Origin: Nitzschia sp. pyKryTriq1
Taxonomy: Eukaryota; Bacillariophyta; Bacillariophyceae; Bacillariales; Bacillariaceae
Direction: 5' to 3'
NCBI GenBank assembly: GCA_956465555.1
Contig: OY101123.1
Span: 1,054,001 to 1,118,000 of the forward strand
Length of the DNA stretch: 64,000 bases
This document shows, one piece after another, positions 42,500 through 52,756 of this stretch. The translations under genes were made by a program, and so were the position numbers. Position 1 is the stretch's first letter. Each line of letters starts with the position of its first letter. The notes below the pieces were generated by a model. It saw only the letters and a program-made list of their open reading frames with translations. It was not told the origin of the DNA and made no database searches.

Positions 42500-43421
42500 G
42501 ATGGTGCATGGTTCAAAAATGAAAATGTCGCGATTGTGGTCAGTATGCTTTACGCTTTACCATATGCTTTCATCAACTTCTTATTACCACTACACTTGTT
42601 CGTCCTCATGCCTCTCCGCGGAACCTTGCACTTCGCACCTACCGGTAGCAGGCGAAAAGTTTCTCCGCGGAATAATTCTTCGACGGCGGGACGGACGCGC
42701 GCATCAGGGGCCGCGCCGGCGCGCTAAGTACGTACCCGTAGTCTGTACGCCGCCAGGTACTTGTCTTCCTGTGCCCCGGTACCGCTGTACCAGTACTGTA
42801 CGTACGGGTACCCCAGCATACCTGGTACCAGGTGTACAACGTTGATGAGATACTGGTACTGTACACATAAAAGTCGGGCGGGGTCTGACCGCCCTTTCTC
42901 TTGAAGTTGAATGAAAGATACGCAGGCAATACAAGGAGTAGACGCGGCCAGACGGTCGCATGCTATTTCGCGAAGCAACTTCAAACATCCGTGAAGCGAA
43001 AAAAAATGGGAGCCGTTGCTTTTCGTACGTGTTCCACGGGTCGATTGCAACGAGACAGTGCTACTCCGGGTGCGCAGATTGATAGCCGATGGGCGGGAAG
43101 TCGACGCTTTTGTTGCATCGGAAGTGCAACGCGATCGGCAATTTCATCAACACGAAGGTATGTGACCATGGCGTTTCTGAGAGCAAGATTTTCGTCTATC
43201 AGAAAGCTTTTACGGAAATCCGTCACTCAGAAAACGAGTCCGAGCTCTCTGGCCTTTTCGGCGGCAACTATCGGAAAAAGAAGTGCTGAAAACGAGTTTT
43301 CCTGCGAACCTGGCATTGCCTACACCAGTAGCTAGATCGGCGGACGTGAATTGACTGCTCACAAATTGTTCCAATCATTTGCTCCTTTTATAGTTCCAAG
43401 GACGGCTAGACATTTCTTAAC
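42500..43421. other. divergent promoter region between paralogue A and the Ala/Glu-rich gene
   Basis: No supported gene. GTACCGG/GGTACCAGG palindromes fill about 42720-42860. An Arg/Ser-rich frame at about 43006-43335 has no recognisable protein character and is not called. Confidence 0.4.
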
Positions 43422-44167
43422 ATGACGAGAACACCGAAAATGACTCTATGGCGATTGGTCTTGCTCATGCTCCTATTGGCAACCTCTACCATGGTGCTGT
43501 CACAGGAGCAGGGAACAGCGGCCGCTGCTGAAGAGGCAGCTGAAGACCTAGACGTCGATGCTGCGGAGGCTGCCGCGGCAGCTGAAGCAGAAATCAAGGC
43601 CGCAGAAGCTGCTGCTGCCGCTGCAGCTGATAGGGTGAGTTGCGATAAAGTTTTGGGCGTTTACTTCGTATTCAGGTTTCATTCTGACCATTCTTTACTT
43701 GCTACCGCAACAATAAGGCTCGAAAGGAAGCAGCTGCCGCCGCTGCTGCTGCGGAGGCAGAAGCCGAGCGAATGGCCAAGGCAGCCGCCGAAAAGGCTGA
43801 GGTAAGAACAGCATCTTCAGGAATGTGCGCAACATGCACCTAACCTTTACTCATCCGACCTGCCACTTTTTCTTGATTTGTCCAGGCCGAAGCAAAAGCT
43901 GCTGCAGCCACTGCCACAGCTGCCGCGGAAGCTGCGAAGAAGGAAGCAGACAGTGCAATTGCTGCGTTTAAGTCAAAGATTTCTGGAGTTAAGGACCTCG
44001 TTGTCGACAACACGAAATCACTTGTGGACAGCGTCAAAGGAATGTCCGCGTCGCAAAAGAAAAAGGTTGCCGCCGGTGTTGGAGTGGGTGTCTTTGCTGG
44101 CGTGGGATGGTTTGGAGTTATGAACCAAGGCACGCCAGTTCCCACCGCTGTTAAGGGCAAGAAATAA
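43422..44167 (+). CDS. Ala/Glu-rich secreted or membrane protein
   Basis: Three exons, 43422-43634, 43718-43801 and 43886-44167, all phase 0, give 192 aa. A signal peptide (LWRLVLLMLLLATSTMVLS) is followed by about 100 residues of almost pure Ala/Glu/Lys helix (AAEAAAAAEAEIKAAEAAAA), then SKISGVKDLVVDNTKSLVDSVKGM and a hydrophobic Gly-rich segment near the C-terminus (KVAAGVGVGVFAGVGWFGVM), probably a second membrane span. The short phase-0 middle exon (28 codons) encodes more of the same helix, as if the helix grew by exon duplication. No family is recognised; a membrane-linked spacer is possible. Confidence 0.75.
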
Positions 44168-44296
44168 GCACAGTATTTCTAGCTTTTCCTTCAGGCGAGA
44201 AGGGAAGTTCGCATGATTATTAGTTGCGTGTCTCAGATTGCGGTAGATATCACAACGTGATGCCACATATTCGTACATGCTGTTCACGTATTTAGA

Positions 44297-44482
44297 TCAA
44301 TCTTTTTCTTGGCTCTTAACTTTGGTCCTTGGTAGGATGAATACCAGAAAAGAAACGAGCATGCCCAGTACGGTACTAGCGAGGGTGTAGAGCACGAGTA
44401 CACGTGCACGGCAAACTTCTTGTTGGCTGCCGGGAAGGAAAAGCCAAACGTACGGGGAACATGCTACGCCAAAAGGCAACAT
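44297..44482 (-). CDS. possible small membrane protein (61 aa)
   Basis: A short intronless frame with ATG at 44482. It contains a likely span (VLVLYTLASTVLGMLVSFLVFIL, residues about 27-50) and a short basic C-terminus (PRTKVKSQEKD), the topology of small ER-membrane subunits. I do not recognise it. It lies 129 bp beyond the convergent Ala/Glu-rich gene. Short length leaves real doubt. Confidence 0.4.
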   Translation of the reverse strand: MLPFGVACSPYVWLFLPGSQQEVCRARVLVLYTLASTVLGMLVSFLVFILPRTKVKSQEKD

Positions 44483-45005
44483 CTCTAACGGTACTCTACT
44501 AGTAGGGGTACTCTCTCTCTCTCTCTCTCTCTAGAGAGAGAGAGAGTAGGCCTTGGTAGAAGTGGTATCTATGCAGTGAACAGCTACAGTGGGTACCCCA
44601 CTAGTAGCCTCGAACACAATATGTACGTGTATCTTTCATGCTCTCTCTACTAGAGCTAAACTACGTCTCCATATTAGTGTTGTCGCCCGTCTGGTAGTCT
44701 CTCTACTAGTAGTAGTATAGAGTAGAGTACCGGTAGAGAGAGAGGGCTAATGGGAAAGGCGTGGGTGTTTTTATAACGAGACGTGGGTGCTGGAGAGACA
44801 TCGGGTGAAGACGGAGGATCTTTTCGCCGAGCTAAAGCAATATCTCGCATAATATAATTATATTTCGTCGACCAAAAGAAGATGCGAAAATGAAAGTCAT
44901 CGCAAGAAAAGGGATGTCATTTTCATTCAAACTGTTGTTCCGAAACAATTTTAACTCCAGCCTCAAGACTCTTCACAACCATCTTAGAAAGTATTGAATC
45001 AGAAA
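44483..45005. other. intergenic with (CT)n(AG)n hairpin
   Basis: No supported gene. (CT)11 followed directly by (AG)7 at 44511-44546 forms a perfect snap-back palindrome. TACTAGTAG and CTCTCTAC motifs fill about 44580-44745. A 35-codon frame from ATG 44890 ends before the next gene and is out of frame with it. Confidence 0.45.
44511..44546. repeat. (CT)n(AG)n self-complementary microsatellite
   Basis: Eleven CT units run straight into seven AG units, so seven units can pair as a hairpin with no loop to spare. Similar CT and TACTAG tracts recur at 10678-10699 and 62704-62725. Confidence 0.9.
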
Positions 45006-46596
45006 ATGACTGAGGAGTCCACCAAGAGCTTGTGGTTCACTTCAACCTATTCGTCGGAATTGACCGGCCACGCTGCGTTTGCGGGTTTGTACGAATGCCA
45101 GCTCAGAGAAGGCAGTTGCGTTGAACCTGAATTGATCGTCGATACATGGAATTACAATGGGACCCATCATAGGGGGCTCGATTTGATGGATGTGAGTAAT
45201 TTCGTGTAGTTGATAGTTCACGATGGGTTGCCATCTCGCTCAATCATTTCTTATCGTTACCCTTTCCATCACTCAGGTCGTGGTTGACGAAAGCAAGTCA
45301 ATTTTCTATTCCGAGTATTTCGATGGCGAAAGAAAGAGCTGGGAAATCGTACGAGCCTCCTATGCGTCCAGACCAATCCTGTTGCAATCATTTTTTCGCA
45401 CAGACCAAACGAATCGAAACAATGAGTGTACTATGGAATGTTGTGATAACGCTGGGCATACCTATTTTCAGGTTGAACCCCGAAGCTACATTGTTGATGG
45501 AGAGGACGTATTTGTATCCTGGGATGGCTTTTATCAGGATTGTGGTGACCCCTTTGCCTCAAAGCGAGGTCTTCAATGGTCGGTCGGTGTATCGAAGATC
45601 ATTCAGAGCCCTGGATGCGTCTTGACGGATGGCTTGATGCCCGTCAAGTTCGAGGATTGCACGTCGCCGGTATCAATCGTATATCAGGGTGGCGCAGCCA
45701 GACAAACCATGCTTGGATATTCTGGGATGGCACTCAGTCAGTCACCTTCAGGAAAGAGAGTATTCTACCTGTCCGTCCTTCAAAATTTGTATGGCGTCAA
45801 TGGACCAGGGGAAGTAGCTGTGAGCGAGGTCTGGACGATGCCGGAAGGTGAACACTACTCCAAGAATCCGCTGGCTGTTCACAAATTCGGCACTACACAA
45901 ATATCAAAGGAGTTTCTGGAAAATCCAGTCGATGACGTTGGGACGATTCGGTTACGACTCAATGACGATGGTATTGCTACGGCTGCTTGTAGGACTGCCT
46001 ATGACACTGGCGTCTTCTGCTACGCGCTTGGCATGAAAGACGGATCGAGAATCGAGGTCACCGAAGAAAGGACATATGTCACTCGTGACCAAATTGCAGA
46101 AAGTTGTACAGTGGAGTCATCACATTACCCAATCACAAATATTATACCTCCAGTATCGACCGGACTTGAAGTTATCTGGGGAGAGGACTCGCCTGATGAG
46201 ATGCCAGAGATGCTTTTCTTTGGGTGCTATGGAGAAATCAACGGGCTTGGGAACTTCACGACTGCATTCGCCGATGGTAGCATTCAGCAAACGATTAACG
46301 GCGGACATCCGGGAACAATCCTCTTTGGACCAGACGTCATTCCACCTGAGAAGCCTAGGGGGGACTACATCCCGCCAGAACTCCTTCCCCCTTCCGATTC
46401 TACTGGTAGGAACGGGCCAACGAGTGCTTCGCGGGTGGTCGGCCTTCTTGGGTTGGCTATCCTCGTGTTCAGTCTTTATTCCAAGCGGAGACGTCAATCT
46501 CAGCATACAGCTCGCTACGAGCTGGTCGACAGCGAGTACGATCTATCAGTCGAATCCGATAATCCCGCGACGGGATCCTACGTCGAACTTGCATAG
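45006..46596 (+). CDS. single-pass protein with large Cys-containing ectodomain (paralogue B)
   Basis: Exons 45006-45191 and 45277-46596, joined over an 85-nt intron, give 501 aa. The sequence is collinear with paralogue A at 40910-42499 across its length, including the DxCC / ExCC pair near residue 110 (TMECCDNAG), DVFVSWDGFY, and the pre-membrane HPGTILFGPD. A Pro-rich stretch (PPEKPRGDYIPPELLPP) then a membrane span (SRVVGLLGLAILVFSLYS, about 443-460) and a basic, Tyr-containing tail follow. The ectodomain looks like repeated beta-blades. Paralogue A has no intron at the matching place, so one copy gained or lost it. An upstream exon with a signal peptide may be missed. Confidence 0.78.
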
Positions 46597-46899
46597 GCTT
46601 TCTCAATGCATCAAAGCTAGTTTAAAGATCAAGCTACATTTGTCTGATAAGCAGTTGGTGATTCTGGGATTCGCGTAGTATCGCCTTCGTAGAACAAACC
46701 AGCATGTCAGCATGCTCTCCAAGAGCTTGCTTGCCGAGATGACTCAACTTCGTGGGCGGGCAGGCGAGCCGTCGATCGAGCAGGAAATGCGAACTGTTGG
46801 TGTTCGTTGCTGCCACCGGAATGCTGCGTCTGCAGCAATTGCTCATTTAGCGCGGCACAGCACCATTGGATTATCACCACGCTGCCATCAATGTAGTAA
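46597..46899. other. intergenic between convergent genes
   Basis: About 300 bp with no supported gene; probably the 3' untranslated regions of the flanking convergent genes. Confidence 0.35.
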
Positions 46900-47481
46900 T
46901 CATAAACTGTTGATGGTTGTGAGTTCGAGTTCATCTCTGATATTCTGAAGGGGTCGCTTCTTACGCTGCTTTCTCCTTTCTTCTCGTGTCAGATTTGAGA
47001 TGAACATCGATCGATGCGACCGCTGGACAAAAGCTCGATATTTCCGTGCAATTAGGTCGGGGTCGCATATTTGCTTCTCTCTCTGCCTGGCCTGTTCGTC
47101 TAGAACAACGGAAACCGCTCCGAGCTGAAGCAGAGCCTCTTGCCAGTCTTCATTTTGAGGTGGGTTCTGCTTCAAGATTTCTTCGTAGGCGTCATCGCGC
47201 TCGCCCTCATCGTCTCGTTTCCGCATGCTTTTCAATTCAGCCTTGCGGAACCAAAGTGCCTCTCGCTCTTCAGGTGTAATATCCTCGCGGCTCCTAATTG
47301 TGACAAAGTTTACCTCCTGAAAAAATCGGACTCTTCTCTCTTCGGGTGGAGCGAAGACAACTTCGAAGCACGATGCGGATGAGTGGATCTTCAGGTCAGC
47401 AAAAGCAGAAGTCTTGATGACTTCGACAGCAAACTCCGCTGATCCCCCCAGGTGCGGAGATTCTCTTGTTTTCCAGACCAT
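46900..47481 (-). CDS. uncharacterised charged protein
   Basis: A single exon of 193 aa. The centre reads VRFFQEVNFVTIRSREDITPEEREALWFRKAELKSMRKRD, which has the pattern V-F-x-V---I-S-----EE---LW----E. I recall this as a recurrent short motif in diatom proteins of unknown function; a search is needed to confirm. The second half is helical and very basic, ending SNLTREERRKQRKKRP. No membrane span or signal is seen. Nuclear location is possible from the basic tail. It is divergent from the HMG-box gene at 48183. Confidence 0.65.
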   Translation of the reverse strand: MVWKTRESPHLGGSAEFAVEVIKTSAFADLKIHSSASCFEVVFAPPEERRVRFFQEVNFVTIRSREDITPEEREALWFRKAELKSMRKRDDEGERDDAYEEILKQNPPQNEDWQEALLQLGAVSVVLDEQARQREKQICDPDLIARKYRAFVQRSHRSMFISNLTREERRKQRKKRPLQNIRDELELTTINSL

Positions 47482-48182
47482 TGTTCTTTACCGTATTGGT
47501 TGGGTAGATAGATGAATTGTAATGAAATGAAATGGAAGCAACAGATTAAAGATGATGTCCCCACGCACGGTCTTTCTGTGCTCTAACACGCACGGGCGGG
47601 AGAGCCATTTTCGATTTCGGTGGGACACAAAAAAGAACAAGCTTCGAAATAACAATGTGAGCGCGTGTATCTGTTTAGTTTTATACATGTCCGTAGATTG
47701 CATTTTCCGTTGGATGTTGATTATGCCAAAACAAGGCGGCGAATACACTACATCCGTTGAGCCCGCATCGGCCCGCGCGTTAGACATAGGCTGTGATCCT
47801 CTCTAAAAAAATACAAGCACAGTGTAATTAGACCAAAGTGCAAGTTCCAGGAGAGAATATGAAGGCCGGGTGGTGCCACCGAAATCGGACCAGCACCAAA
47901 CATTCCATGCATGCATTTCGGTATTCAAAAGCAACCAAAGGTAGGCCATTTTCTTGGTCCTGTGGCGATTAAGTTTTTGTAGTGGATTGTCGCAAGAAGG
48001 ACTGCCGATCCAAAAACGCCGAAGAGCGACGACGGAAGTCTGAGCCTCATTTATTTCCCCCGTCATCCATCATCTCACAACGCATCCACCGACAGCTGAC
48101 AGGAAGATCCCACATTGCAGTCGAATCATCATCGCTATCGATATTCTCCCACCATACCACCCACCAAACAAGTACAGTATTC
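47482..48182. other. divergent promoter region
   Basis: About 700 bp with no supported gene and few of the palindromes seen elsewhere. Confidence 0.35.
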
Positions 48183-48924
48183 ATGGCGGAAGCAATGGCA
48201 GCAGCAGCCGCGGCGGCTGCCTCTGGAGATGCAGAACTCTCGGATGAAAACTTTAATGCCACAGCGGCACTAGTCAGTTATCTGAGAATGGAAGCCGATC
48301 TAGCGGAAGAAAAGGCGCGACGCCTTCGGGCCCAAGCGAGCATTCTAGCACAGCAATTTGGAGTTAGTACTAGTGCTCAAGAGGCTTACGGTAAGTCGAG
48401 CTCTGGTCAGCCCATTGGGTCTGTCTGGATATGTGTGCTGACCAACCTAATGGCTCCCTCTACTCGTATCAGAACTAGACTCTGGTGAAATGCCACCTTT
48501 AGACGAAAACGGGATTCCAAAGTATAAGGGCAAGAAAAGGGGCCGCAAACCAAAGCCTCGCAAGCGTAAAGCCAACCCAAATAGACGAAAGCGGGGACAC
48601 ACTGGCTACACGATGTACATGCAAGAAAATTATCCTGCAATCAAAGAAGCCAATCCTCACTTTCTTGCCTCGAAGGATATTATCGCAGTTCTGGCCAAGC
48701 AATGGGCAGAGCTTTCTCCCAGCGAAAAGCTTGGATGGAAAGCTCGTGCAGTTGCTACGCACAACGAAGCCGAGGGACTTGATGGGGAAGTAGCGGCCGA
48801 TGCAGCCGCGGCAGCAGCTGTAGATGATGACGATGACGACGAAGACGATGACGACGTGGAAGACGACGATGACGATGAACCGGCTCCGCCAGCACGGAGA
48901 AGTAGAAGGGAAAGAAAGTCGTAG
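48183..48924 (+). CDS. HMG-box protein with acidic tail
   Basis: Exons 48183-48390 and 48473-48924, joined over an 82-nt intron, give 219 aa. Residues 1-70 are Ala-rich then helical (LRMEADLAEEKARRLRAQASILAQQF, a short coiled coil). A basic patch (KGKKRGRKPKPRKRKANPNRRKR) is an AT-hook-like nuclear signal. The HMG box covers residues about 110-165: GYTMYMQENYPAIKEANPHF, KDIIAVLAKQWAELSPSEKLGWKARA, with the usual Trp and Pro positions. The C-terminus is a run of Asp/Glu, as in HMGB proteins, ending in basic RRSRRERKS. It is probably an architectural chromatin protein. Confidence 0.9.
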
Positions 48925-49849
48925 AATCTGCTACCAACTACTGTAGGAACGACGGCGACGCTTTCGACAATGCTGTCGACTAGAGAAGTGGTGGCTCTAT
49001 GGAAGTCTCCCTCGGAGATCAAAAGATCAATTATGGACACATCCGATGGTAATGGCCGTAGTGACGCGAGAGTGAACGGAAGGTCGTCCCGGTTTCTTTA
49101 CTAGTTGCATCGAGGCTGACTCACTCCCAGCAAATCGTGCGGGTCAAGATGTCAGCCATATTGAGATTGACGGGCAACAATTAGGGGATAAAGTCAGAAA
49201 GCTCGCACCACAAACAAACGAGTTCCCTCGTTCTAAGACTTACGGCGTCGGATTTCGTCCCCAGCTAGACCGAGAAGAACCGCAAGGAAGAATGTTGGAA
49301 TATTCGAAGTAGTAGAGATTTTTACAATATCGAAGGGAAAAGCGTCTTCGAATGTTATTGGTGGTACGGCTCATCCTGGTGATATGATATTATGAGCAGG
49401 TTGTCTGGTGTTGCTTGGCATCGCGACTCTCGAACCAACTTGCAACGTGTCAGTCGACGAAGAAATGGAATGCCGGTGTAGCGATCGATAGAGCAATTCA
49501 TGAAGACGAAGAGAGATGAACTAGCATACCGGTGTGGAGTATGTGAGGAAAAGGCGACATACGGCCCACGTCTGAAATTGTGAAGCCTGAACTACATACT
49601 GCGTGTACTGTACCACTACGAGTGATAGTCTGGTAGCTACATGCGAAGAATAGAGTTGTTTCACCTCGCGGGGGCCTCCTTAGATCGCCCCCCCCAGCAT
49701 ATATATATATATATATATATATGGTACAGCAGTACAGTAAGAGAGAGAGCTGTGTCCCGGTAGACTTGAATCATTGCTGCGAATACGTAGTACGGGTAGT
49801 AGTAAAGCAACATCCCATTCACTATTGTCCATTTCAAGCTAATATATCA
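48925..49849. other. intergenic
   Basis: No supported gene in about 920 bp. An (AT)12 run lies at 49699-49722 directly after a short C-run. Confidence 0.45.
49699..49722. repeat. (AT)12 microsatellite
   Basis: Twelve AT units bounded by CCCCCCAGC and GGTACAGCAGTAC. Confidence 0.9.
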
Positions 49850-51019
49850 TTATGACTTGACGCGGATCGCTTGTACAGTTCGTGGTGCTCCGGCTGCCCC
49901 AGAAGTGGAGACGACAGTGTTCTTGTCCAATGTGTTGGACTGAAGCGATGATTCCCGTTCCTGCTCTGCCATTGGCGGAATGATACCTAGCGTAACCTCT
50001 AGTTCTTTGATTTCTTGTAGCAGGAGTGGGAGAAGCTTTTCGCTGGGGCCTCGAAGATTGGTAGCATTCAAGCGTGCTGTCGCTTCTAGCATGTCTTGGG
50101 TATTGAAATTGTACACTGGTACTTTTTGGGCTCGGGCATGTTCCAAAGCGATCTCTGGAAGACGAACAGAGAACGAAGTCCCAACAAAGACAATCGCGTC
50201 TGCGTTAGCTAACCACTCCTCCATTCGTTGAAACTGATAAAAGTCGTGCGAATGATAACCCTCGTCAAACAAAAGGGCCTGTGGCGCGAGGGCGTTTCGA
50301 CAAGATGGGCACTTTGGTGGCTCTGAAATGCTACCTCGACCGGAATCTAGTCTGCTTCGGATTTCAGTAGGTTCTACTTGATCAACAGTCAAAGATTCTT
50401 GCTGTTGATAGGGGCAGGCCTGCTTCTTCATGGCCAAACGGCGCTTGCGGCGGTGGCCGAGGTGCACTAACCGTTCGTCGTCATCATCATCTTCCGAGTC
50501 AGTATCAGAGTCCTCATCCGCATTTGCAGGAATGCATTTGAATAGCCCCAATCGACCATGAGCTTCGACGAGTCTCTTTGAAGGAATATGGAGCCCGTCC
50601 ACATTTTGCGTAATCATCGACAAAGTTGTTGGGTAGCGTTCTAGAATTTCGTGCAACGCATGATGGGCGGCATTTGGCTTGGCGTTCTGCGGAAGGCTCA
50701 GATTGGGAAGCCAGAATTCGTTGTACCACTTGAGTGGATCCTTCCGAAAGGATTCCCGTGTGGCATTGGTCCAAATCGTGGATGTCCAAACCCCCGAACT
50801 TCCTCGGAAGGTCCGCACTCCGGAGGCCACGCTGATTCCTGCTCCCGTGATGAAGAGTACGCGCTTGCGGTACAAGCAAATGTCTTTGGCAAGTTCACTC
50901 AGTGAGTGATGTCCTCGAGAGCTTCGGCGGCGTTGGTGGGGACGGCAAAGTCCGTCGTCACTGCTGGATGAAGGCGACGAACTTCGGAAAACTCGCGGGC
51001 GACGGCGAGAAGGGGGCAT
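49850..51019 (-). CDS. sirtuin (Sir2 family NAD-dependent protein deacylase)
   Basis: A single exon of 389 aa. After a 40-residue Ser/Arg-rich N-terminus comes the Rossmann NAD motif VLFITGAGISVASGVRTFRG (residues 54-73), TQNVDGLH (138-144), and the catalytic His154 in VEAHGRLG. Zinc ligands appear as FKC near 161 and CPSC near 240, separated by an unusually long insert. The insert has an acidic run (DEDSDTDSEDDDDDE) and a basic run (HRKRRLAMKK), so the zinc module is interrupted by about 70 residues. LLFDEGYHSHDF and VFVGTSFSV complete the fold. The basic ends suggest a nuclear enzyme. The subclass is unclear, with some SIRT4/bacterial-like features. Confidence 0.9.
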   Translation of the reverse strand: MPPSRRRPRVFRSSSPSSSSDDGLCRPHQRRRSSRGHHSLSELAKDICLYRKRVLFITGAGISVASGVRTFRGSSGVWTSTIWTNATRESFRKDPLKWYNEFWLPNLSLPQNAKPNAAHHALHEILERYPTTLSMITQNVDGLHIPSKRLVEAHGRLGLFKCIPANADEDSDTDSEDDDDDERLVHLGHRRKRRLAMKKQACPYQQQESLTVDQVEPTEIRSRLDSGRGSISEPPKCPSCRNALAPQALLFDEGYHSHDFYQFQRMEEWLANADAIVFVGTSFSVRLPEIALEHARAQKVPVYNFNTQDMLEATARLNATNLRGPSEKLLPLLLQEIKELEVTLGIIPPMAEQERESSLQSNTLDKNTVVSTSGAAGAPRTVQAIRVKS

Positions 51020-51553
51020 GATTGGAATATTTTTGATGGCACCAGAGCAACGAACGTTGGACCGAGAAAACGTAGGAGCTCAGAATACTTTGTAGAATGG
51101 ATATAGATGAGCACGTTTTCTTTCGAACGTGAATGCTGGTGTTGGGAATGACCGCTGCCGAAGGACAACAACCTTCTCTCGTTCCGCTCCTTCCGTTTGT
51201 GGTTTGTGTGATGAAAGTGATGGAATACAGTAGAACAACGGCTGGCGGCCATCAAACAGAGCAACAACGCGCAACGCAATCAAACGAAATTTCGCCTCGT
51301 CGCGAAAACCCCACTCGCTCGTGCGCCTGCGCAACGATGATGGCGCCTTTTTGGTGCGGCGAACCGGCTCCTGCCACGTCATCCACGCCGAGCGCGAGCG
51401 CGCCTGGGCAGGTAGAGGTACTGTACCGGTACGAGATCCATGAGACCGCGGTACAGTACTACTACTATAAAATTGTAGAGCTACCGCTTTCACAATCCTC
51501 TATTCTATCATCGCCATTCTCGCGCTCTAGTAGAGCTAGTAAGCACTAACTTT
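51020..51553. other. intergenic
   Basis: No supported gene. A TACCGGTACGAG palindrome lies near 51423 and CTCTAGTAGAGCTAGTA near 51523-51540. Confidence 0.35.
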
Positions 51554-52756
51554 CTACATCATCACACCCTCTTGCTCCAGTATTCCTTGTAATCCTAACG
51601 CATCCTGTTGCGTCCACTCGTAAAAATCGCAAATATTCCGGTGCAGCTCTTGGATCAATTCATCGTTCCGGAAATCTACTGGAATCTGTACCGTCACGGA
51701 GTTGTCATGATGGATAGTAAACCTATAGCCCGTCTCCATATGCCGTTGTCTTCGTTTCCTCATCGCTGATGACGACGTATTGTAGGGCCGGGATTCCGTA
51801 ATCACCATTTGCAACTCTTCCCAATACTTTCCAAAGGATTCCAATTGCAAATACTCAAAATTTTGGTCCAGTAGTCTCAGTAACCGTCGGTAGGCGACTA
51901 ATCGCTCTAATGGCTGAACAGCTTCGGTGAATTCGATATGACTGAGGATACGAGCCAACAATTGCTTTCTCAACTGAGGATTGTCTCGAACCAATCCTTG
52001 TGTTTCTAGATTGGCTTGAGCATCTCTCAGTGCTCGTTGGTATGCTTTATCGAATTTGGTCCAATTGATACGTCGTAAGAATCTCTCCCGGCTCCTGTCC
52101 CACTCTGTTTTGCCACGACGTGGTCCTTGTTCCTGGTTCATTATGGCCTGTCCGGCCATCCATTCTTCATCCATTTCGAGCGACGAGGATGATTCTTCTT
52201 CGTCTTCTTCATCTGCATGTTCCATTCTTTCTAGTTTGGGAATGGGCAAATCTGCCATGCGCAACAGCTTGATGACTTGTCGTTGGACGTGCCTCGAAAC
52301 TTTGGGGAAAGCCATTTGGGGTGGAGGGACTTGGAGTTCCACTCGACGTCGACTTGTGGTAGGTTGGGCCGCGGCGGGGGCGTTGCTGTTGCTGTTACTG
52401 TTGCTGGTAAAGGACATGACAAATTCAATCTCAACCCATTCTTCGTTCGAAAAGGGATTATTTTTCTGTTTTTCGAGTTGCACGACACCATCAATATAGG
52501 AATTTAGGTTTTGAATGGCTTTGAGGTTGACTTGGACGGCTGTTTTCGGTAGACCTTGTTGAGCCGCCATATCAGGGTGACATTTCAACACAAAGGGCTG
52601 AATAAGCTTTTTCAAAGACGCGGCAGAAGAGGTTGTTGCCAAGCCACGTCGAGAAAGAGTGTGGCGATAATGAGCCGGAGACAGGTGATGACCCGTGATG
52701 TAGAGAGTGCAACCAGTACCGCCAGCAAATCCTTTTCTACACAACACACTCCACAT
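51554..52756 (-). CDS. TCAIM-like mitochondrial protein (DUF4460 type)
   Basis: A single exon of 400 aa. The N-terminus (MWSVLCRKGFAGG...HYRHTLSRRGLATTS) is Arg-rich and lacks acids, like a mitochondrial presequence. It leads to a J-domain-like segment LKKLIQPFVLKCHPDMAAQQG (residues about 48-68) with the HPD triad, then AVQVNLKAIQNLNSYIDG. This is the start of the DUF4460 family known from animal TCAIM. The middle contains an acidic stretch and FLRRINWTKFDKAYQRALRDAQ, and the C-terminus VTVQIPVDFRNDELIQELHRNICDF matches the family's second domain. The biochemical role of the family is unclear. It is divergent from the glycosyltransferase gene. Confidence 0.78.
   Translation of the reverse strand: MWSVLCRKGFAGGTGCTLYITGHHLSPAHYRHTLSRRGLATTSSAASLKKLIQPFVLKCHPDMAAQQGLPKTAVQVNLKAIQNLNSYIDGVVQLEKQKNNPFSNEEWVEIEFVMSFTSNSNSNSNAPAAAQPTTSRRRVELQVPPPQMAFPKVSRHVQRQVIKLLRMADLPIPKLERMEHADEEDEEESSSSLEMDEEWMAGQAIMNQEQGPRRGKTEWDRSRERFLRRINWTKFDKAYQRALRDAQANLETQGLVRDNPQLRKQLLARILSHIEFTEAVQPLERLVAYRRLLRLLDQNFEYLQLESFGKYWEELQMVITESRPYNTSSSAMRKRRQRHMETGYRFTIHHDNSVTVQIPVDFRNDELIQELHRNICDFYEWTQQDALGLQGILEQEGVMM

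Noticed and set aside
42901-43335. Arg/Ser-rich 144-codon frame
   Set aside because: No recognisable fold and no clear start. A GT at about 43156 could be a donor, but no matching acceptor with coding sequence was found.
48657-49040. Ser-rich minus-strand frame opposite the HMG gene tail
   Set aside because: Antisense reading of the Asp/Glu codon run.
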